From positions 21,547 through 85,546 of the IMG/VR virus record IMGVR_UViG_3300032093_000068: DNA of 64,000 nucleotides. One strand, written 5' to 3'. A program made the translations under genes and the position numbers. Shown here in pieces: positions 52,709 to 63,479 of this stretch. Source of the DNA: a virus. The notes below the pieces were generated by a model, which saw nothing but the letters and a program-made list of their open reading frames with translations, had not been told where the DNA came from and did not search any database. Each line of letters opens with the position of its first letter. Position 1 is the first letter of the stretch.

Positions 52709-55700
52709 ATGTGTAAATTAATAGTTAATGGTCTATCTTATGATTGCGGGCCTTATACTATAATAATATGTGATAGCAATGGAAATAACTGTTTCATAGT
52801 TATTATTACTCCTAATCCAGGAGGAGGGGGGACTATAACCTATCCTGACGGAACCACTGATACTTATGATAACGATGATATCGTTATAGATCTACCGGAT
52901 TTATTTGATAACGAAGATGAGATAATCATTAAAATTATAAATGATGATGATGAAGAAGTTACTACCAATACTGGTTTAGGGCCTAATACAATAATAACTA
53001 AATTAACTCCAACCCCCACCCCTACTCCGACTGTAACTCCTACATTCACGCCCACAGTTACACAAACAGTTCCATTAACACCAACTCCAACGGTAACCAA
53101 AACGCCAACCACAACACCTACACCGACAGTTACAAATCCAATACCAAATTTGGCGTTCAGTTCATGTTGTACAAACGATGTTTTTTCATTAAAAGAAGAA
53201 ACACAATTTATTACAACATTAGATCCGTCAAAAACGTATTATATAGTAACAACAGAATTTACAGGTTGTGTAACAATAATAAGTCAAAGACCTAACACAT
53301 TTTACGAATTTATTTCCATAAGTTCAAGCTATAACGATTGTATTGATTGTTTAAATGCAACAACAGGTAATAATTTTTGTCCAACGCCAACACCAACGCC
53401 AACTATGACAATAACCCCTACAAGACCTATTAGGTCTTTTAAGGATTGTTGTGATAACATATATTTTGGTTTAACTGAGGAGTCAGAATTACTTTACTCC
53501 TTAGATCTTACAAAATCTTATTACATAGTAACTGACGGATATTCAGGTTGTACTACGGTGGTTTTACAAACAGCATCAACTGTTTATAATTTCATATCAA
53601 TCTCGTCTCCATATGTAGATTGTGATACTTGTAGGGTCGCAGAGTTTGGAATTGTTTGTCCTACACCCACTCCAACAGTAACTCCGACAAATACAGTTAC
53701 ACCGACAGTCACTCCGACAAATACTGTAACTCCAACAATTACGCCAACCGTAACACCAACTTTTGTTCCAAGTTTTTGTTATCAGTTAAGTTCATGTACA
53801 ACAAATGATGTATATAGTGGTTGTAGCACAACTGCGATTACAACAAATGTAGTTTATAATTTAAATATTAATGTCTCTGCAGGAACAAGAAACACAAAAG
53901 TTCAAACAGGATCGGGATTTAATAACACCACATTCGGAGTTGATTATCAATCTGATGGAAAAATTTTGGTATCAGGAAATTTTTCTCAATATAATAACCA
54001 ACCCACAACATATGAAATTATAAGGTTAAATTCTAATGGGCAAATAGATAATACATTTTCATATGGGGGAATTTCTTATATCTATATAAATGAAGTATTA
54101 GAGCAGCCCGATGGAAAGATATTAGTTGGTTTAGGTCAATTAAATGGTTCGTCAGGGAATTTGGTTCAGAGATTAAATACTGATGGAACAGTTGATGGTG
54201 GGTTTATTAACCCCACATTTACAACCGGAGGTGCTGTTACGAAATTAAAATTACAACCTGATAACAAAATTTTAGTTGCTGGAACATTTGAAAGTCCAAA
54301 CGGTTTAGGTTTTAACAAACTTGTCAGATTAGACACTGATGGTTCTATTGATCCAACTTTTGGAAACGGAGGATTTTTACCAAATTTAGGTTCAGAGGGA
54401 GTTTACGATATTGACATACAAAGTGACGGGTCAATTATCTGTGTGGGTTCATTTACAGAGTACGATGTAATTCCTTCAAATAGAATTGTTTCATTAGAAC
54501 CTGATGGCGATTATAATCCTTTGTTTAATTATGGAACGGGTTTTAACGGAAATGTTTTTTCTGTTACAGTTTTAAATGATGATTCAATTTTATTAGGTGG
54601 TGAATTTACAGAATATAGTGGTTTTCAGTCAAATAGAATTATAAAATTAACATCTACAGGTAATGTTGATACTTCATTTAACGTTGGGTCAGGTTTTAAT
54701 AGTGGGGTTGTATATGATATAGAAAAAGATGGATTTGGAAACTTTATAATTGTTGGAAGTTTTACGCAATATAAAAATACGGTAGTTAATGGAATTGTAA
54801 AAGTTGATATTAATGGAAATATTGTATCAGGTTTTCAGACTGGTATCGGTTTTAATAATGATGTTTATAAAATATCACTTAAAGATGATTTTTCTGAGTT
54901 TTCAGTTGTAGGTCCTTTTACTACATATAAAGGTTGTATTAATAACCGTTTTGTTTCTATAATAAATTCAGGTACAAATGTTACTGACTGTTTTAGAGTT
55001 ATAAGTAGCGGATCTTGCAATTGTTGCGACAATAAAATTACATCAATTAGTGTTCCTCATATAAATTGTAATGATTGTTTAGGTATTACTCCAACTCCTA
55101 CTGTAACTCCTACATTTACTCCAACAAACACGGTTACTCCGACAAACACTCCGTCATTTACTCCTACTAAAACTGTAACTAGAACTAATAACCCAACAAG
55201 GACACCGACTAAAACACCAACGGCCACACCAACACAAACAAAAAATGTGTTAGTTTTTAGTTCTTGCTGTGGAGAAAATATTTTTATATTTACCGATGCA
55301 AATATAACAATTGGATTAACTGTCGGTAAAACATACTACGTTGAAACGTTACAATCTAATGGTTATACAGGATGTACAACATTAACATACGGTCTACCAA
55401 AAAATAATTATACTTTTCCCCAACTTATAGATGAACAAATAGATTGTAATACATGTATAACAAATAATCAAGGTGGAGTATGTCCGACACCAAGTCCAAC
55501 ACCAACAAATACTGTAACACCTACAACAACTACGTTACCTTATGCTTTTTCATCGTGCTGCGGAAATGAAATTATACAATTAATTGACGAACCAGATTAT
55601 GCTGAATCGATATATGATGCATCAATTTTAAATGGATATACATACATTTTGGTTACAAATGTATTTTCAGGTTGTGTTTCTGTGGTAAGAGCGGTTCCTA

Positions 55701-58700
55701 CCTCATTTTATGACTTTGAAAGTATAACAACAATTAATGGTGATTGTCAAGTATGTTTAGGAGGTCCAATATGTCCTACACCAAGTCCAACTCCTACAAA
55801 TACAGTAACACCAACAAATACTGTAACTCCAACTATTACTCCTACAAATACGGTAACTCCAACTATAACTCCGACTAATACGGCAACACCTACCATTACA
55901 TCTACTAACACGCCAACCGAAACACCAACAAATACAGTTACTCCAACTAATACGCCTACAAATACTATAACACCAACCGTTACAAAAACTCCATTTGCGT
56001 CGCCAAATTCGACAAGAACTCCAACGACAACTCCAACTACAACTCCAACCAATACCGCAACACCTACCGTTACACCAACAGAAACGCCAACAAATACTGT
56101 TACTCCAACAAATACAATTTCATTAACACCAACCAATACAGTAACTCCGACCAATACATCATCAATACCTGCAACACCAACACCTACTACAACTAACACA
56201 CAGACAACCACAGTAACACCAACTGTTACTGTTACTAAGACTGTAACATCAACACCGTCAGAAACTCCAACAAACACTCCTACACCAACAAGGACATATA
56301 CACCAGCGGTTACACCTACTAATACAAGGACATCAACTCCAACTCAAACACCTACTAATACTGTAACACCGACAAATACCGTAACACAAACTGTCACACC
56401 AACTAATACCTTAACACCAACAAGTACATTAACTAATACTCCAACAAATACAGTAACACCAACAAATACTGTAACATCAACAGTTACTAAAACCATAACG
56501 CCTACTATCACTCCTACAGTTACTCCGACAAGAACAGTTACACCTACAAGAACTCCTGATGGAACGCCATTAGCGACAGAAACGCCAACTAAAACCCAAA
56601 CTCCAACAAATACTGAAACACCGACAAATACTCCAACTAACACATTAACCCCAACTAATACAGTTACACCAACTCCAACAAGAACAACAACTGAAACGCC
56701 AACAAACACACCGACTAATACATCAACAATTACATTAACACCAACAAGTTCATTAACGAGTACTCCTACAGTTACACCTACAAGAACAGTTACACCTACA
56801 AGAACTCCTGACGGGACGCCATTATCAACTGAAACTCCTACTAAAACACCTACAAACACCCCAACAAATACTGTAACGCCAACAAATACTAGAACCGAAA
56901 CTCCTACGAATACTGTAACACCAACCGTTACTGCAACTCTAACTCCTACAATTACTGAATCACCAACTAATACTCCAACAAATACTGTAACACCAACTAC
57001 GACTGTAAGTATTTCTTTAAGTCCGACTAATACTTCTACAAATACAGCAACTCCAACTCTAACACCTACTGTTACCCCAACAGTTACACCTACAAGAACA
57101 GTTACACCTACAAGAACTCCTGATGGAACGCCATTAGCGACAGAAACGCCAACTAAAACCCAAACTCCAACAAATACTGAAACGCCAACTAATACGCCTA
57201 CAAATACAGTAACACCAACAAATACTGTAACTCCTACAAATACAAGAACTCAAACACCTACCTCAACGCCAACAGTTACTCCGACAGTAACACCAACAGT
57301 TACTCAAACACCATCCTCAATTTCTAATTGTATTGATTGTGAAATGTCAGGAATAACTTACACTTCAGGATCAACACCTACAGCTACTACAACGCCAACA
57401 GTTACTCCGACAGTAACACCAACAAATACTGTAACACAAACTCCGACAAATACTCCAACGCCAACAGTTACTCCGACTAATACATCTAGTAATACTCAAA
57501 CACCTACCCCAACGCCAACAAATACTATAACGCCAACAAATACAAGCACAGTTACTTCAACAAATACTCCAACAAATACAGAAGGATTAACTCCTACTCC
57601 AACGCCAACAAATACTATAACGCCAACAAATACAAGCACAGTTACTTCAACAAATACTCCAACAAATACAGAAGGATTAACTCCTACTCCAACGCCAACA
57701 AATACTCCAACATCAGAAACTCCTACTCCAACGCCTACAAATACTGTTACTCCAACTGTAACACCTACCAATACTTCTACTGTAACACAAACACCTACCA
57801 ATACTCCAACATCAGAAACTCCTACTCCGACTAATACATCTAGTAATACTCAAACACCTACCCCAACGCCAACAGTTACTCCGACAGTAACACCAACAAA
57901 TACAAGTACTCCTACTAATACTGTAACTCAAACTCCAACAAATACTGTTACACCAACTTTAACACAAACTCCGACAAATACCCCAACATCAGCACTTGTA
58001 GTCCCTGAATGCGCTGTTTTACTACAATGGGAATCTAACGACATTTATTATTACGATGTTAATACAAACAATAAAATCTCACTTAATTTTTACACAGGCT
58101 CCACAGGTTTAGATATCGCTCATACTCAAAATAAGTTTTGGAATTACGATAGTTCATTTTTATATGAATACAATATTACGTTAAATCCTTGGAGTTACTC
58201 TTTCAATAGAAGTATTAGTACCTCTTTATCTTTGGGTAATGGTTTATGTTCTAAAGACAATACAGGTACAAGACTAATCTCTTCATTATACAGAATTTCA
58301 GGTAATGGTGAAAGAATAGTGGAATTAGAAATTACCGGATCATCCGCGAATATTATTTATCAATTTGATATGTTACCTGATCGTTTTGTTGCGGGTGATA
58401 TAGTTTATACAACAACAGGTAAATTGTTGGTAACCAATTTAGAATATACATTAAGTTTCCAAGGTAACTATATAACTCAATATGATTACGCGACAGGAAC
58501 AATGGAGATTGATGTTCTCATATCTCCAACCATAGATAATCCATATGGATTGTTTGAAGATAATGGTGTCATATACATCGGAGATTTTGACGGTGATATC
58601 TATTCTATAGACACCAACTATCCATACACACTTACTAGTATTAATAATAGTGGAGTTGCGATCGCTGGAGCTTCTCAAGTACCGAGTTGTATCAATACTC

Positions 58701-61522
58701 ATTTAAATCCTCAAACAACACTAACACCAACACCAACACCAACATTAACACCAACATTAACACCGACTCAAACTGTAACTCCAACTGTTACTACAACCGT
58801 AACTCCGACAAATACTATAACAGTAACTCAAACTGTAACACCAACATTAACCACAACTGTAACACCGACCAATACACAAACTCCAACAAATACAACAACT
58901 CCAACACCAAGTATTACAGAGTATCCACCAGTTGTTGCATATTTTAGCTCCTGTTGTTCTAATTTTGAATTCAGAGTATTTTCAATTCCATTTATTGAAG
59001 CACCGGTTGTCGGAAATGTTTATTATGTAGAAGCGTTAGGTTTTAGTGGATGTGCAACAGCTATAAACTCAAGTTTAACTTCTAATTCATACCAATATCA
59101 GACACTAACATTATCTACAGTTTGTGAAACCTGTACGACTACATATATTTGTCCAACACCAACACCAACTCCAACCGCCACATCAACACCAACGCCAACT
59201 GTAACACCTACTCAAACATTAACGCCAACTTTAACGGTAACATCAACACAAACTCAAACTCCTACAAATACTGTAACGCCAACACCTACTAAAACGTCTA
59301 TAGTGTGTAATTGTTTTACCTTTTTCAATACAGGAATAACAGGATCTATCAGTGTATCATATTACGATTGCGATCTTAATTTACAAAATATCTCAATTCC
59401 ATATGGAAGTTATTCGGCGGTATGTGTAAGTAATAGTGCATATACCGCATCAACATCTGTTGTTTATTTCAACGGAAATTGTTCTTCAGGGTGTCCAACA
59501 ATAAATAGAAATGAGTGTGACGTATTCGTATTAGATTGGAATAACAGGTTAATATATAATTTTGATCCATCTAATGATACGGCAATACCGTTACCTATTG
59601 ATCTTCAGTCAAGTCAAATAGGACATGATATAGCAACTTTTGGAAATTATCTTTGGATATTAGCTCGTTATTTAAGCGGTAGTACCACTATAACAAGAAT
59701 TAAAGAATATACATTTGTAAATAGTCCGTTTAGTGCAACCTTTTCTAGATTTATTGATCTACCTAGTCAGACGGTTTTTGTTAATAGTCAACATCAGGGG
59801 TTAGCGGCAATAAATAGCACGACTTTATTAACATCATCGGGATCAAGTCAAAATCTAATTGTGTCAGTTGATATAACAAACCCAATTGCGGTTTTAACTC
59901 CTTTATTTAATTTGCCACCGACAAGATCATTAAGGGGTGATTTAATCTATACTAATACCTCAAAAATAATCGCCCATATTTATGACGTACCAATACCACC
60001 TTTAAGTGCGTCATCATATTATATGCAATTTGATTTTTTTGGTAACTTAGAAGTAGAAATACCCGTCGGAAATGTGTTTCAAGGATGGTCTTTTTATTCT
60101 TATAATAATGAATTATACTCTGCAATATGTTCATTAACGTCACGGACACGAAGGAAATATAACTTAACATCACCATATTCTTTCACATCCGAACCAAATA
60201 TGCCGATTGTAAATGCAGGAATGGCTCAGCCGCCATCTTGTATTAATATAAATTTTATACCGGTAACACCAACACCGACACCTACTCAAACTGTTACTCC
60301 GACAATAACACCAACAAATACTGTAACGCCGACAAATATTATTGAAAAATCATTTAGCGGATGTCCATGTAGTAATGGAGTACCACCTGGTACATTCAAC
60401 TTCACAGGTTTCGGTATGACATTGAACACCATTTACAGTTTAGATCCAAATGGTGTATATTATTTTAATGCTTCAGGGGTTGATGGTTGTTTTGTAATAG
60501 TTAATCAACCGGCACAATACTATCCTATAAGTTTAAAGTCAGCAAGAATTGATTATGTTGATTGTCCAACGTGTTGCAACGACGTTCCAACACCTACTCC
60601 TACCGCGACACCTACGACAACACCAACCAATACTCAAACAACTACCGTTACAAGTTCCCTAACTCCTACAGTCACGGAAACTGTTACGCCAACTGTTACT
60701 GAAACACCAACATATACTCCATCACAAACAGTTACGATAACACCTACAAGCACGATTACACCTTCTCCAACAAACGAATGCTGTGGTTGTGATACAATAA
60801 ATGATGCGATATTACCTGGCGGTGAAAACATATACTTACAAGTTGGAAACGGATTGTATTTGAAATTTTTAGAACAATCACCTTTAATATCTCCATCACC
60901 AACACCTACAAACACACAAACACCATCTTTCACGCCTAGCCAAACAACAACTTATACGCCAAGTCAGACATTTACACCGACAAGAACAATAACACCAAGT
61001 CCTACATTAACAGTTAGTCCAACTACACCATTTAATGGAGAAGCAACTTTATTTTTAACGGGATGTACCACATATCAACAACTTGTGGTTAAATTAACAG
61101 GATTAACTATAAATCAATATAATCTATTATCATTACCATCAACAATTTACATTCCACAGTTGGATTGTTGTTTTGTGTTTGTTTCATTTGTAAACGCAAC
61201 CCCTGATTATGTTCTACCTTCAAGTGTCGTGTATAGTGGTTGTACGGAATGCATAACCGTTCAGTCACCAACCTGTATAATACCAAGTGGTTGTAGATGT
61301 ATAAACTTTGTTAATAATACTAATCAAACTTTTGGACTTGTTTATATTCCGTGCGATGATCCAAACTTCGCTACCTTTACCACAATACCGCCATTAATTA
61401 TAGGACAGCCTCTACCTGGATTCTGCTACTTACAAATACTATCAGTCACACTTCCAAATATACCTTATTTTATAGGAACAACAACTTGTTCAACGGATAC
61501 AGATTGTATAAGTGGTTTTTAA
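52709..61522 (+). CDS. Giant virion adhesin/fibre protein 2: alternating Cys-rich, propeller and mucin-like modules
   Basis: The protein has 2937 residues. A Cys-rich module of about 75-80 residues (SSCC or close, then GC, then DCxxC, then CP before a TPTPT linker) occurs at about 53150, 53428, 55248, 55540, 58933 and 60346, with weaker copies elsewhere. A seven-bladed-type propeller built of delta-60-like repeats ([45 protein letters not shown]) spans about 53880-54990. Two paralogous propeller-like domains lie at about 58003-58710 and 59510-60260. Thr/Pro-rich linkers fill the rest, the longest at about 55770-57990. There is no signal peptide. The modular layout suggests a multivalent host-surface or glycan binding fibre. 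Confidence 0.75.
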   Translation: MCKLIVNGLSYDCGPYTIIICDSNGNNCFIVIITPNPGGGGTITYPDGTTDTYDNDDIVIDLPDLFDNEDEIIIKIINDDDEEVTTNTGLGPNTIITKLTPTPTPTPTVTPTFTPTVTQTVPLTPTPTVTKTPTTTPTPTVTNPIPNLAFSSCCTNDVFSLKEETQFITTLDPSKTYYIVTTEFTGCVTIISQRPNTFYEFISISSSYNDCIDCLNATTGNNFCPTPTPTPTMTITPTRPIRSFKDCCDNIYFGLTEESELLYSLDLTKSYYIVTDGYSGCTTVVLQTASTVYNFISISSPYVDCDTCRVAEFGIVCPTPTPTVTPTNTVTPTVTPTNTVTPTITPTVTPTFVPSFCYQLSSCTTNDVYSGCSTTAITTNVVYNLNINVSAGTRNTKVQTGSGFNNTTFGVDYQSDGKILVSGNFSQYNNQPTTYEIIRLNSNGQIDNTFSYGGISYIYINEVLEQPDGKILVGLGQLNGSSGNLVQRLNTDGTVDGGFINPTFTTGGAVTKLKLQPDNKILVAGTFESPNGLGFNKLVRLDTDGSIDPTFGNGGFLPNLGSEGVYDIDIQSDGSIICVGSFTEYDVIPSNRIVSLEPDGDYNPLFNYGTGFNGNVFSVTVLNDDSILLGGEFTEYSGFQSNRIIKLTSTGNVDTSFNVGSGFNSGVVYDIEKDGFGNFIIVGSFTQYKNTVVNGIVKVDINGNIVSGFQTGIGFNNDVYKISLKDDFSEFSVVGPFTTYKGCINNRFVSIINSGTNVTDCFRVISSGSCNCCDNKITSISVPHINCNDCLGITPTPTVTPTFTPTNTVTPTNTPSFTPTKTVTRTNNPTRTPTKTPTATPTQTKNVLVFSSCCGENIFIFTDANITIGLTVGKTYYVETLQSNGYTGCTTLTYGLPKNNYTFPQLIDEQIDCNTCITNNQGGVCPTPSPTPTNTVTPTTTTLPYAFSSCCGNEIIQLIDEPDYAESIYDASILNGYTYILVTNVFSGCVSVVRAVPTSFYDFESITTINGDCQVCLGGPICPTPSPTPTNTVTPTNTVTPTITPTNTVTPTITPTNTATPTITSTNTPTETPTNTVTPTNTPTNTITPTVTKTPFASPNSTRTPTTTPTTTPTNTATPTVTPTETPTNTVTPTNTISLTPTNTVTPTNTSSIPATPTPTTTNTQTTTVTPTVTVTKTVTSTPSETPTNTPTPTRTYTPAVTPTNTRTSTPTQTPTNTVTPTNTVTQTVTPTNTLTPTSTLTNTPTNTVTPTNTVTSTVTKTITPTITPTVTPTRTVTPTRTPDGTPLATETPTKTQTPTNTETPTNTPTNTLTPTNTVTPTPTRTTTETPTNTPTNTSTITLTPTSSLTSTPTVTPTRTVTPTRTPDGTPLSTETPTKTPTNTPTNTVTPTNTRTETPTNTVTPTVTATLTPTITESPTNTPTNTVTPTTTVSISLSPTNTSTNTATPTLTPTVTPTVTPTRTVTPTRTPDGTPLATETPTKTQTPTNTETPTNTPTNTVTPTNTVTPTNTRTQTPTSTPTVTPTVTPTVTQTPSSISNCIDCEMSGITYTSGSTPTATTTPTVTPTVTPTNTVTQTPTNTPTPTVTPTNTSSNTQTPTPTPTNTITPTNTSTVTSTNTPTNTEGLTPTPTPTNTITPTNTSTVTSTNTPTNTEGLTPTPTPTNTPTSETPTPTPTNTVTPTVTPTNTSTVTQTPTNTPTSETPTPTNTSSNTQTPTPTPTVTPTVTPTNTSTPTNTVTQTPTNTVTPTLTQTPTNTPTSALVVPECAVLLQWESNDIYYYDVNTNNKISLNFYTGSTGLDIAHTQNKFWNYDSSFLYEYNITLNPWSYSFNRSISTSLSLGNGLCSKDNTGTRLISSLYRISGNGERIVELEITGSSANIIYQFDMLPDRFVAGDIVYTTTGKLLVTNLEYTLSFQGNYITQYDYATGTMEIDVLISPTIDNPYGLFEDNGVIYIGDFDGDIYSIDTNYPYTLTSINNSGVAIAGASQVPSCINTHLNPQTTLTPTPTPTLTPTLTPTQTVTPTVTTTVTPTNTITVTQTVTPTLTTTVTPTNTQTPTNTTTPTPSITEYPPVVAYFSSCCSNFEFRVFSIPFIEAPVVGNVYYVEALGFSGCATAINSSLTSNSYQYQTLTLSTVCETCTTTYICPTPTPTPTATSTPTPTVTPTQTLTPTLTVTSTQTQTPTNTVTPTPTKTSIVCNCFTFFNTGITGSISVSYYDCDLNLQNISIPYGSYSAVCVSNSAYTASTSVVYFNGNCSSGCPTINRNECDVFVLDWNNRLIYNFDPSNDTAIPLPIDLQSSQIGHDIATFGNYLWILARYLSGSTTITRIKEYTFVNSPFSATFSRFIDLPSQTVFVNSQHQGLAAINSTTLLTSSGSSQNLIVSVDITNPIAVLTPLFNLPPTRSLRGDLIYTNTSKIIAHIYDVPIPPLSASSYYMQFDFFGNLEVEIPVGNVFQGWSFYSYNNELYSAICSLTSRTRRKYNLTSPYSFTSEPNMPIVNAGMAQPPSCININFIPVTPTPTPTQTVTPTITPTNTVTPTNIIEKSFSGCPCSNGVPPGTFNFTGFGMTLNTIYSLDPNGVYYFNASGVDGCFVIVNQPAQYYPISLKSARIDYVDCPTCCNDVPTPTPTATPTTTPTNTQTTTVTSSLTPTVTETVTPTVTETPTYTPSQTVTITPTSTITPSPTNECCGCDTINDAILPGGENIYLQVGNGLYLKFLEQSPLISPSPTPTNTQTPSFTPSQTTTYTPSQTFTPTRTITPSPTLTVSPTTPFNGEATLFLTGCTTYQQLVVKLTGLTINQYNLLSLPSTIYIPQLDCCFVFVSFVNATPDYVLPSSVVYSGCTECITVQSPTCIIPSGCRCINFVNNTNQTFGLVYIPCDDPNFATFTTIPPLIIGQPLPGFCYLQILSVTLPNIPYFIGTTTCSTDTDCISGF
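57511..57690 (+). repeat. Perfect 90-bp tandem duplication
   Basis: Bases 57511-57600 and 57601-57690 are identical, beginning AACGCCAACAAATACTATAA, and encode the same 30 residues including an EGL phrase. Surrounding repeats vary at synonymous sites, so this copy is probably recent. Confidence 0.95.
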
Positions 61523-61539
61523 AAAACAAAAATAAATGA

Positions 61540-61547
61540 TATTTATA
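61540..61547 (+). promoter_or_regulatory. Late-promoter-like motif TGATATTTATA
   Basis: The motif lies in the 36-base gap and ends 11 bases before ATG 61559. It would start a new unit for the beta-helix-like gene and those after it. Confidence 0.5.
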
Positions 61548-61558
61548 CATAAATAAAA

Positions 61559-63169
61559 ATGAGTCAGTGTCTAACAGGTAAAACCATAGGTGAATTATCT
61601 ACATTAAGTGGATTATCAGGAAATACTTTGTTTATTGTTGAACAAGATGGTATAACTTATCACATACCATTTTCAGCTTTTGGTATTAATGCTAATAGTT
61701 GTATAACTGAAACATTAACCTATGCTCAGATGACAGGAAAAACATCTACAAATTCTTTAAAACCTGGATGTTTTTATATGATAACAGATGCTGATCCGAC
61801 ATTATATGGTGGAACCAATATAATAATTCAAGCGTTTTCAACGAATGAACTTGTATTACAGGGACATGGAATATTTTATACTCCACCTTATGATCAGAAT
61901 GTTTCGGGATTTGGTATATGGACAACAGTAGGAACATATAGTGCAGGAACAAAAGTAATATGGGGTGGATATGTGTGGGAAAATTTAACAGGAAGCGTTG
62001 GAACATCAACCGATATATATAATTTGGATAATACAAATTGGTCGGCTAAAACTTATAATCCAGTTGATTATAACGTGTCAGTTGATATTATTCATTATGA
62101 TTATGATAATAATACTATCATTTATAGGAAGGATAGATCAAATAATGAGGTTTCGGTTTCTAAAAATATCATAGATGATTTTGTAACAAATCTAGGTTTA
62201 CATCCTATAAAATCTTTTCAGTGGGGTAATCCATTAGACATAAATTCATTTGGTGTATCAAACAATCATATTATAGATTCTTTATTTGAATGTATAAATT
62301 TCAGAGGAACATTTTTATATCTTAATACATTAAAAAATGTATCAGTTATTAAAAATAATACTTGGGATAATAATAGTTCATTCCAACTCAACACCTTGGA
62401 TTATAGTGGTATATTTGACAACACCTTGGATAATAATAGTGGTATATTTTACAACATCTTGAATGATAGTAGCACAATCCAATTTAACAACTTGGATAAT
62501 GATAGCCAAATCTCTAACAACACCTTGGATAGTGGTAGCGGCATCTATTACAACACCTTGGATGATAGTGCAATTGTTAGAAACGCCTTGGATAGTGGTT
62601 TAATCTCTATCAACAACTTGGATAGTAGTACCATCACTGATAATATATTAACTAAAGGTGGAGCTATCGGATCGTTAGAAATAGGAAGTAATCAATTAAT
62701 TTTTTCTTATATTATTTTTAATGTTTTACAAAATGGTAGTTATATTGGTGATAACACATTATCAGGTAACAGTGGCTCTAATTGCGGATACCAATACAAC
62801 ACCTTGATGAATTTAAGTGGTTTCTTTAATAATCTTACTTTATCTGGTAGTTCATACGAATACAACACCTTGATGAATGAAAGTAGTTTCAGTGGTAATA
62901 TCATTAACAATAGTAGATTTGAATACAACACCTTATCTGATAGTAGTTTTCGTGCGACTCCTAATTTTGCCAATCAATTGGTTCTCAAAATTATATCACA
63001 AATAGATATCAAAAATTGCGATGTGTTTCCTAACACTGGACAAAGTTTAGAGCCTGATATATACAATCTTAATTGTTCAAAGACAATATTTAAAAACTTA
63101 GCAGGAACGCCAAAATTAAGTTATTATAACGCATCCGACACTCAAATAATAAAAAATGTAATTATATAA
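61559..63169 (+). CDS. Tail/fibre protein with beta-helix-like Asn/Asp repeats
   Basis: The protein has 536 residues. Residues 1-200 are a fibre-head-like region (LSTLSGLSGNTLFIVEQDG; YMITDADPTLYGG; GIWTTVGTYSAG). From about 255 to 470 there are imperfect short repeats with the core N(T/N)LD(N/D/S) (FDNTLDNNSGIFYNIL; SNNTLDSGSGIYYNTL), spaced about 10-14 residues, as expected for a right-handed beta-helix or solenoid. C-terminal part: KIISQIDIKNCDVFPNTGQS. Phage proteins with such repeats often bind or degrade surface glycans, but no catalytic residues can be assigned. It follows the giant fibre gene and has its own promoter-like motif. Confidence 0.75.
   Translation: MSQCLTGKTIGELSTLSGLSGNTLFIVEQDGITYHIPFSAFGINANSCITETLTYAQMTGKTSTNSLKPGCFYMITDADPTLYGGTNIIIQAFSTNELVLQGHGIFYTPPYDQNVSGFGIWTTVGTYSAGTKVIWGGYVWENLTGSVGTSTDIYNLDNTNWSAKTYNPVDYNVSVDIIHYDYDNNTIIYRKDRSNNEVSVSKNIIDDFVTNLGLHPIKSFQWGNPLDINSFGVSNNHIIDSLFECINFRGTFLYLNTLKNVSVIKNNTWDNNSSFQLNTLDYSGIFDNTLDNNSGIFYNILNDSSTIQFNNLDNDSQISNNTLDSGSGIYYNTLDDSAIVRNALDSGLISINNLDSSTITDNILTKGGAIGSLEIGSNQLIFSYIIFNVLQNGSYIGDNTLSGNSGSNCGYQYNTLMNLSGFFNNLTLSGSSYEYNTLMNESSFSGNIINNSRFEYNTLSDSSFRATPNFANQLVLKIISQIDIKNCDVFPNTGQSLEPDIYNLNCSKTIFKNLAGTPKLSYYNASDTQIIKNVII
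62385..62940 (+). repeat. Recurrent ACAACACCTTG-type repeats in the beta-helix coding region
   Basis: The string CAACACCTTGGAT and close variants recur about every 35-45 bases between roughly 62390 and 62640. A relative, TACAACACCTTGATGAAT, appears near 62797 and 62862, and TACAACACCTTATCTGAT near 62925. The repeats are in frame and keep an unusual TTG (Leu) codon, so the DNA string itself, not only the protein, is conserved between copies. Confidence 0.85.
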
Positions 63170-63180
63170 TACGTACCAAT

Positions 63181-63471
63181 ATGAGACCGATTTTACCTTT
63201 TAGAAACAGAGCAACCATACAAGATGGATTGAAAATTAATTTAGGACAAGAAAAAGTCTTAAAGACAATACCGGCAAGGAATATAACCGCAAATGAAATT
63301 GAAATTAAATATATTGTAGATTTTTATGATCAAAAAAAAGTTGTTGCATATACAAACTCAATATTAGGTGAAATTGTTTTATGGGAAGGTGATAATTATA
63401 CACAAATAGGACAATGGACAGATCAAGATGTTCAAAATAGAATATTTGAAATATTAAATATAAATAACTAA
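63181..63471 (+). CDS. Hypothetical protein, 96 aa
   Basis: This small mixed alpha/beta protein (starts MRPILPFRNRATIQDGLK) contains the strands VLKTIPARNITANEIEIKYI and VVAYTNSILGEIVLWEGDNY. It may be a small fibre-associated protein or tail chaperone given its position between two fibre-type genes. No family was recognised. It starts 11 bases after the previous stop and has no separate promoter motif. Confidence 0.6.
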   Translation: MRPILPFRNRATIQDGLKINLGQEKVLKTIPARNITANEIEIKYIVDFYDQKKVVAYTNSILGEIVLWEGDNYTQIGQWTDQDVQNRIFEILNINN

Positions 63472-63479
63472 AAATTGAA

